Shown here: positions 20,260 through 21,882 of the stretch, piece by piece
Numbering within the stretch: the first letter of the stretch is position 1
Layout of the letters: every line of letters starts with the position of its first letter
NCBI GenBank assembly: GCA_002785585.1
Contig: PEUI01000128.1
Span: forward strand, 9,789-31,670
Length of the DNA: 21,882 nucleotides
Direction: 5' to 3'
Source of the DNA: Lysobacterales bacterium CG02_land_8_20_14_3_00_62_12
GTDB lineage: Bacteria > Pseudomonadota > Gammaproteobacteria > Xanthomonadales > Ahniellaceae
Notes under the pieces: model-generated
The model's input: only the letters and a program-made list of their open reading frames with translations
What the model was told of the DNA's origin: nothing
Databases searched by the model: none
Program-made: the position numbers and the translations under genes

Positions 20260-21564
20260 ATGCGCGCCTTCCTTCGCCACGGATATCTTTTGCTGTTGCT
20301 GGGCCTGATCACCGGGTCGGCAGTGTCTGCGGATTTGCGCGCGGTGCGTTTTCGCCAAGCCGACGATCACCTGCGGGTGGTGTTTGATGTTTCCACCGCG
20401 GCGGATTACAAACTTTTTACCTTGCGTGCGCCGGATCGTTTGGTGTTGGATTTCGCTGCCACCCAGGCATCGAATCTGCATCTGCCGGATGCCGTGGGTG
20501 TCGTGCGCAATTTGCGCATGGGCCGTCAGGGCAACAATTTTCGGGTCGTGCTTGACCTGGCACACGCGGTGGCGCCCAAATCTTTTTTGCTCGCTCCGAG
20601 CGGAGACAACACGCACCGTTTGGTGATCGATCTGTTCGATCAGCAACTGCAGGTCGCCCCGGTAAAAACCGCTGCCCAGGCCCGGCCTAGTGGGGATCGC
20701 AAGGTGATTGTGGCGATCGACGCGGGTCACGGTGGCCAGGACCCAGGTGCCACCGGCGCCGAGGGTTCCCGCGAAAAGGACATCACCTTGGCGGTCGCCA
20801 AAACGGTGGCCGAGGCGATCAATGCCGAGCCGGGGTTGCAGGCGTTTTTGATCCGTGATCGCGATTTGTTTATTCCGTTGCCGCGCCGCCATGCGATTGC
20901 GCGCGAGGCGAAGGCGGACCTGTTCGTTTCCATTCATGCCGATGCTTTTGGCAGCCGTGCCGCGCGCGGATCGTCGGTCTTCGTGTTGTCCAACCGCGGT
21001 GCTTCCAGCGAAGCCGCGCGCATGCTCGCCGATCAGGAAAACCAGGCCGATCTGGTCGGTGGCGTTTCCCTGGGCGGCAAGGATTCGGTGTTGGCGGCGG
21101 TGTTGCTGGACTTGTCGCAAAGCGCAACCATGGAAGCCAGCGAAGTAGTGGCATCCAATTTGTTGCGCGGTCTCGCCGCTATTGGCAATTTGCATAAACG
21201 CGAAGTTCAGCGCGCCAATTTCGTTGTGTTGCGTTCGCCCGATGTGCCTTCGGTGCTGGTGGAAACCGCTTTCATCAGCAACCCGAACGAGGAGCGACGG
21301 CTCAATAGTCTTGCCCATCGTCAGCGTCTGGCGAGCGCTCTGGTGGAAGGTATCCGCGATTATTTTTCGACGGTGCCGCCGCCCGGCACCTGGTATGCGG
21401 CCAATCCGCAGCGACCCTCCCAGCATGTCGTCGCTCGGGGCGAGTCGTTGTCGCTGATTGCCCAGCGCCACCAAGTCAGCGTGGCCGAGTTGCGCAAGGC
21501 CAATCAACTGTCGTCGGACAATGTCTGGGTCGGTGCCGTGCTGAAACTGCCGCCGGCGCCCTGA
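20260..21564 (+). CDS. amiB: N-acetylmuramoyl-L-alanine amidase with AMIN and LysM domains (AmiB/AmiC type)
   Basis: 434 residues from the ATG at 20260, which opens a signal peptide (LLLLLGLITGSAVSA, cleavage near 24). N-terminal AMIN domain (about 25-125) for septal targeting; Amidase_3 domain (about 148-370) with zinc ligands His157, Glu172 and His226 and catalytic Glu335 (VETAF); a regulatory insert (about 258-308) of the kind released by EnvC/NlpD; C-terminal LysM (388-431). It cleaves peptidoglycan stem peptides during daughter-cell separation in the periplasm. Position between tsaE and mutL matches E. coli amiB. A TTG-initiated extension to 20224 is possible but adds only non-conserved residues. 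Confidence 0.94.
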   Translation: MRAFLRHGYLLLLLGLITGSAVSADLRAVRFRQADDHLRVVFDVSTAADYKLFTLRAPDRLVLDFAATQASNLHLPDAVGVVRNLRMGRQGNNFRVVLDLAHAVAPKSFLLAPSGDNTHRLVIDLFDQQLQVAPVKTAAQARPSGDRKVIVAIDAGHGGQDPGATGAEGSREKDITLAVAKTVAEAINAEPGLQAFLIRDRDLFIPLPRRHAIAREAKADLFVSIHADAFGSRAARGSSVFVLSNRGASSEAARMLADQENQADLVGGVSLGGKDSVLAAVLLDLSQSATMEASEVVASNLLRGLAAIGNLHKREVQRANFVVLRSPDVPSVLVETAFISNPNEERRLNSLAHRQRLASALVEGIRDYFSTVPPPGTWYAANPQRPSQHVVARGESLSLIAQRHQVSVAELRKANQLSSDNVWVGAVLKLPPAP

Positions 21565-21636
21565 TCGCTGCAGAGTTGAGGCCAGCAATCCGACGAACCA
21601 TGCAGGCGGCGCCGCGTTTTTGCCCTCTGCAATTCT

Positions 21637-21657
21637 GCGGCGAGTACTGATCGCCGC
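21637..21657. other. Stem-loop in the amidase-mutL gap
   Basis: GCGGCGA (21637-21643) pairs with TCGCCGC (21651-21657) with a 7-nt loop. No T-run follows, so intrinsic termination is unlikely. The rest of the 167-bp gap (21565-21731) shows no gene beyond the mutL promoter candidate. Confidence 0.4.
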
Positions 21658-21675
21658 CACCTGCGGGCAGCGAAT

Positions 21676-21706
21676 TTGGCGTGTAGCGGTCGGCATCACG
21701 TAGAAT
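21676..21706 (+). promoter_or_regulatory. Candidate mutL promoter
   Basis: TTGGCG (21676-21681), a long 19-bp spacer, TAGAAT (-10, 21701-21706). The predicted start is near 21713, within a small perfect hairpin (GGTCC AATC GGACC, 21711-21724). The leader to the GTG at 21732 would be about 20 nt. Confidence 0.35.
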
Positions 21707-21731
21707 CATCGGTCCAATCGGACCTTAAGCC

Positions 21732-21882
21732 GTGCGCATTCAGCAACTTTCCGACAAGCTGATCAACCAGATCGCGGCAGGCGAGGTCATCGAGCGGCCG
21801 GCGTCGGTGGTCAAGGAATTGCTCGAAAATAGTCTGGATGCTGGCGCCACGCGGATCGAGATCGAGCTGGAAGCGGGCGGCG
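21732..21882 (+). CDS. mutL: DNA mismatch repair protein MutL, N-terminal fragment
   Basis: The first 50 codons, from a GTG at 21732, run off the end of the window. The start MRIQQLSDKLINQIAAGEVI, then ERPASVVKELLENSLDAGAT, is the GHKL ATPase N-terminus of MutL, with the catalytic Glu and Asn of motif I (KELLENSLDAGA). MutL couples mismatch recognition by MutS to strand incision. It follows the amidase gene, as in E. coli. Confidence 0.97.
   Translation, partial: MRIQQLSDKLINQIAAGEVIERPASVVKELLENSLDAGATRIEIELEAGG

Noticed and set aside
21599..21649. 16-codon ATG frame after the amidase gene
   Set aside because: No ribosome site or conserved feature; a frame this short is likely by chance.
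20248..21699. 483-codon open frame on the minus strand
   Set aside because: It is antisense to the amidase gene, whose protein has all expected domains; long antisense frames are common at high GC.

Overview
The window is a GC-rich, gene-dense stretch of chromosome from a gammaproteobacterium. Three gene-order blocks support this: gcvR divergent from dapA-bamC, pcnB-folK-panB-panC, and queG divergent from nnr-tsaE-amiB/C-mutL. The large secreted protease with a Gly/Trp-rich C-terminal tail, and the PIN-PhoH ATPase, point towards Xanthomonadales/Lysobacterales or a close relative. The taxon is inferred from gene content only.

Region by region. 1-1093 is a tusD(3' end)-tusC-tusB-tusE sulfur-relay operon with overlapping genes; the order matches dsrEFHC. 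It is followed by glutaredoxin grxC and an AhpD-like carboxymuconolactone decarboxylase gene. A perfect hairpin at 1869-1898 separates these from a minus-strand group: thiD (7289-6435), two small secreted Cys/His proteins (6345-6085 and 6019-5579), and a 1216-residue secreted metallopeptidase (5567-1917). This cassette is the most unusual part of the window. The peptidase has two tandem leishmanolysin-like zinc domains, a PA domain inserted in the first, a PPC domain between them and two C-terminal repeats. Its gene carries two 8-bp G/C homopolymers. 7476-8612 encodes an outer-membrane beta-barrel protein whose last 15 bp are tandemly repeated beyond the stop codon.

8816-12888 holds phoH2 and gcvR on the minus strand, dapA-bamC on the plus strand, and fdxA behind tRNA-Glu(CUC) on the minus strand. 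13113-16783 is pcnB-folK-panB-panC (RNA 3' polyadenylation, then folate and pantothenate precursors). panC is followed by an overlooked 54-codon ORF with a lipoprotein signal and a strong terminator. 17045-18127 is queG (minus). nnr, tsaE, amiB/C and the 5' end of mutL (plus) finish the window.

Functionally most of the window is housekeeping: tRNA modification (Tus relay, QueG, TsaE), cofactor synthesis (ThiD, FolK, PanB, PanC), cell envelope (DapA, BamC, AmiB/C), metabolite repair (Nnr) and DNA repair (MutL). The accessory content is the secreted metallopeptidase cassette, the beta-barrel gene with its minisatellite, and the small lipoprotein ORF.
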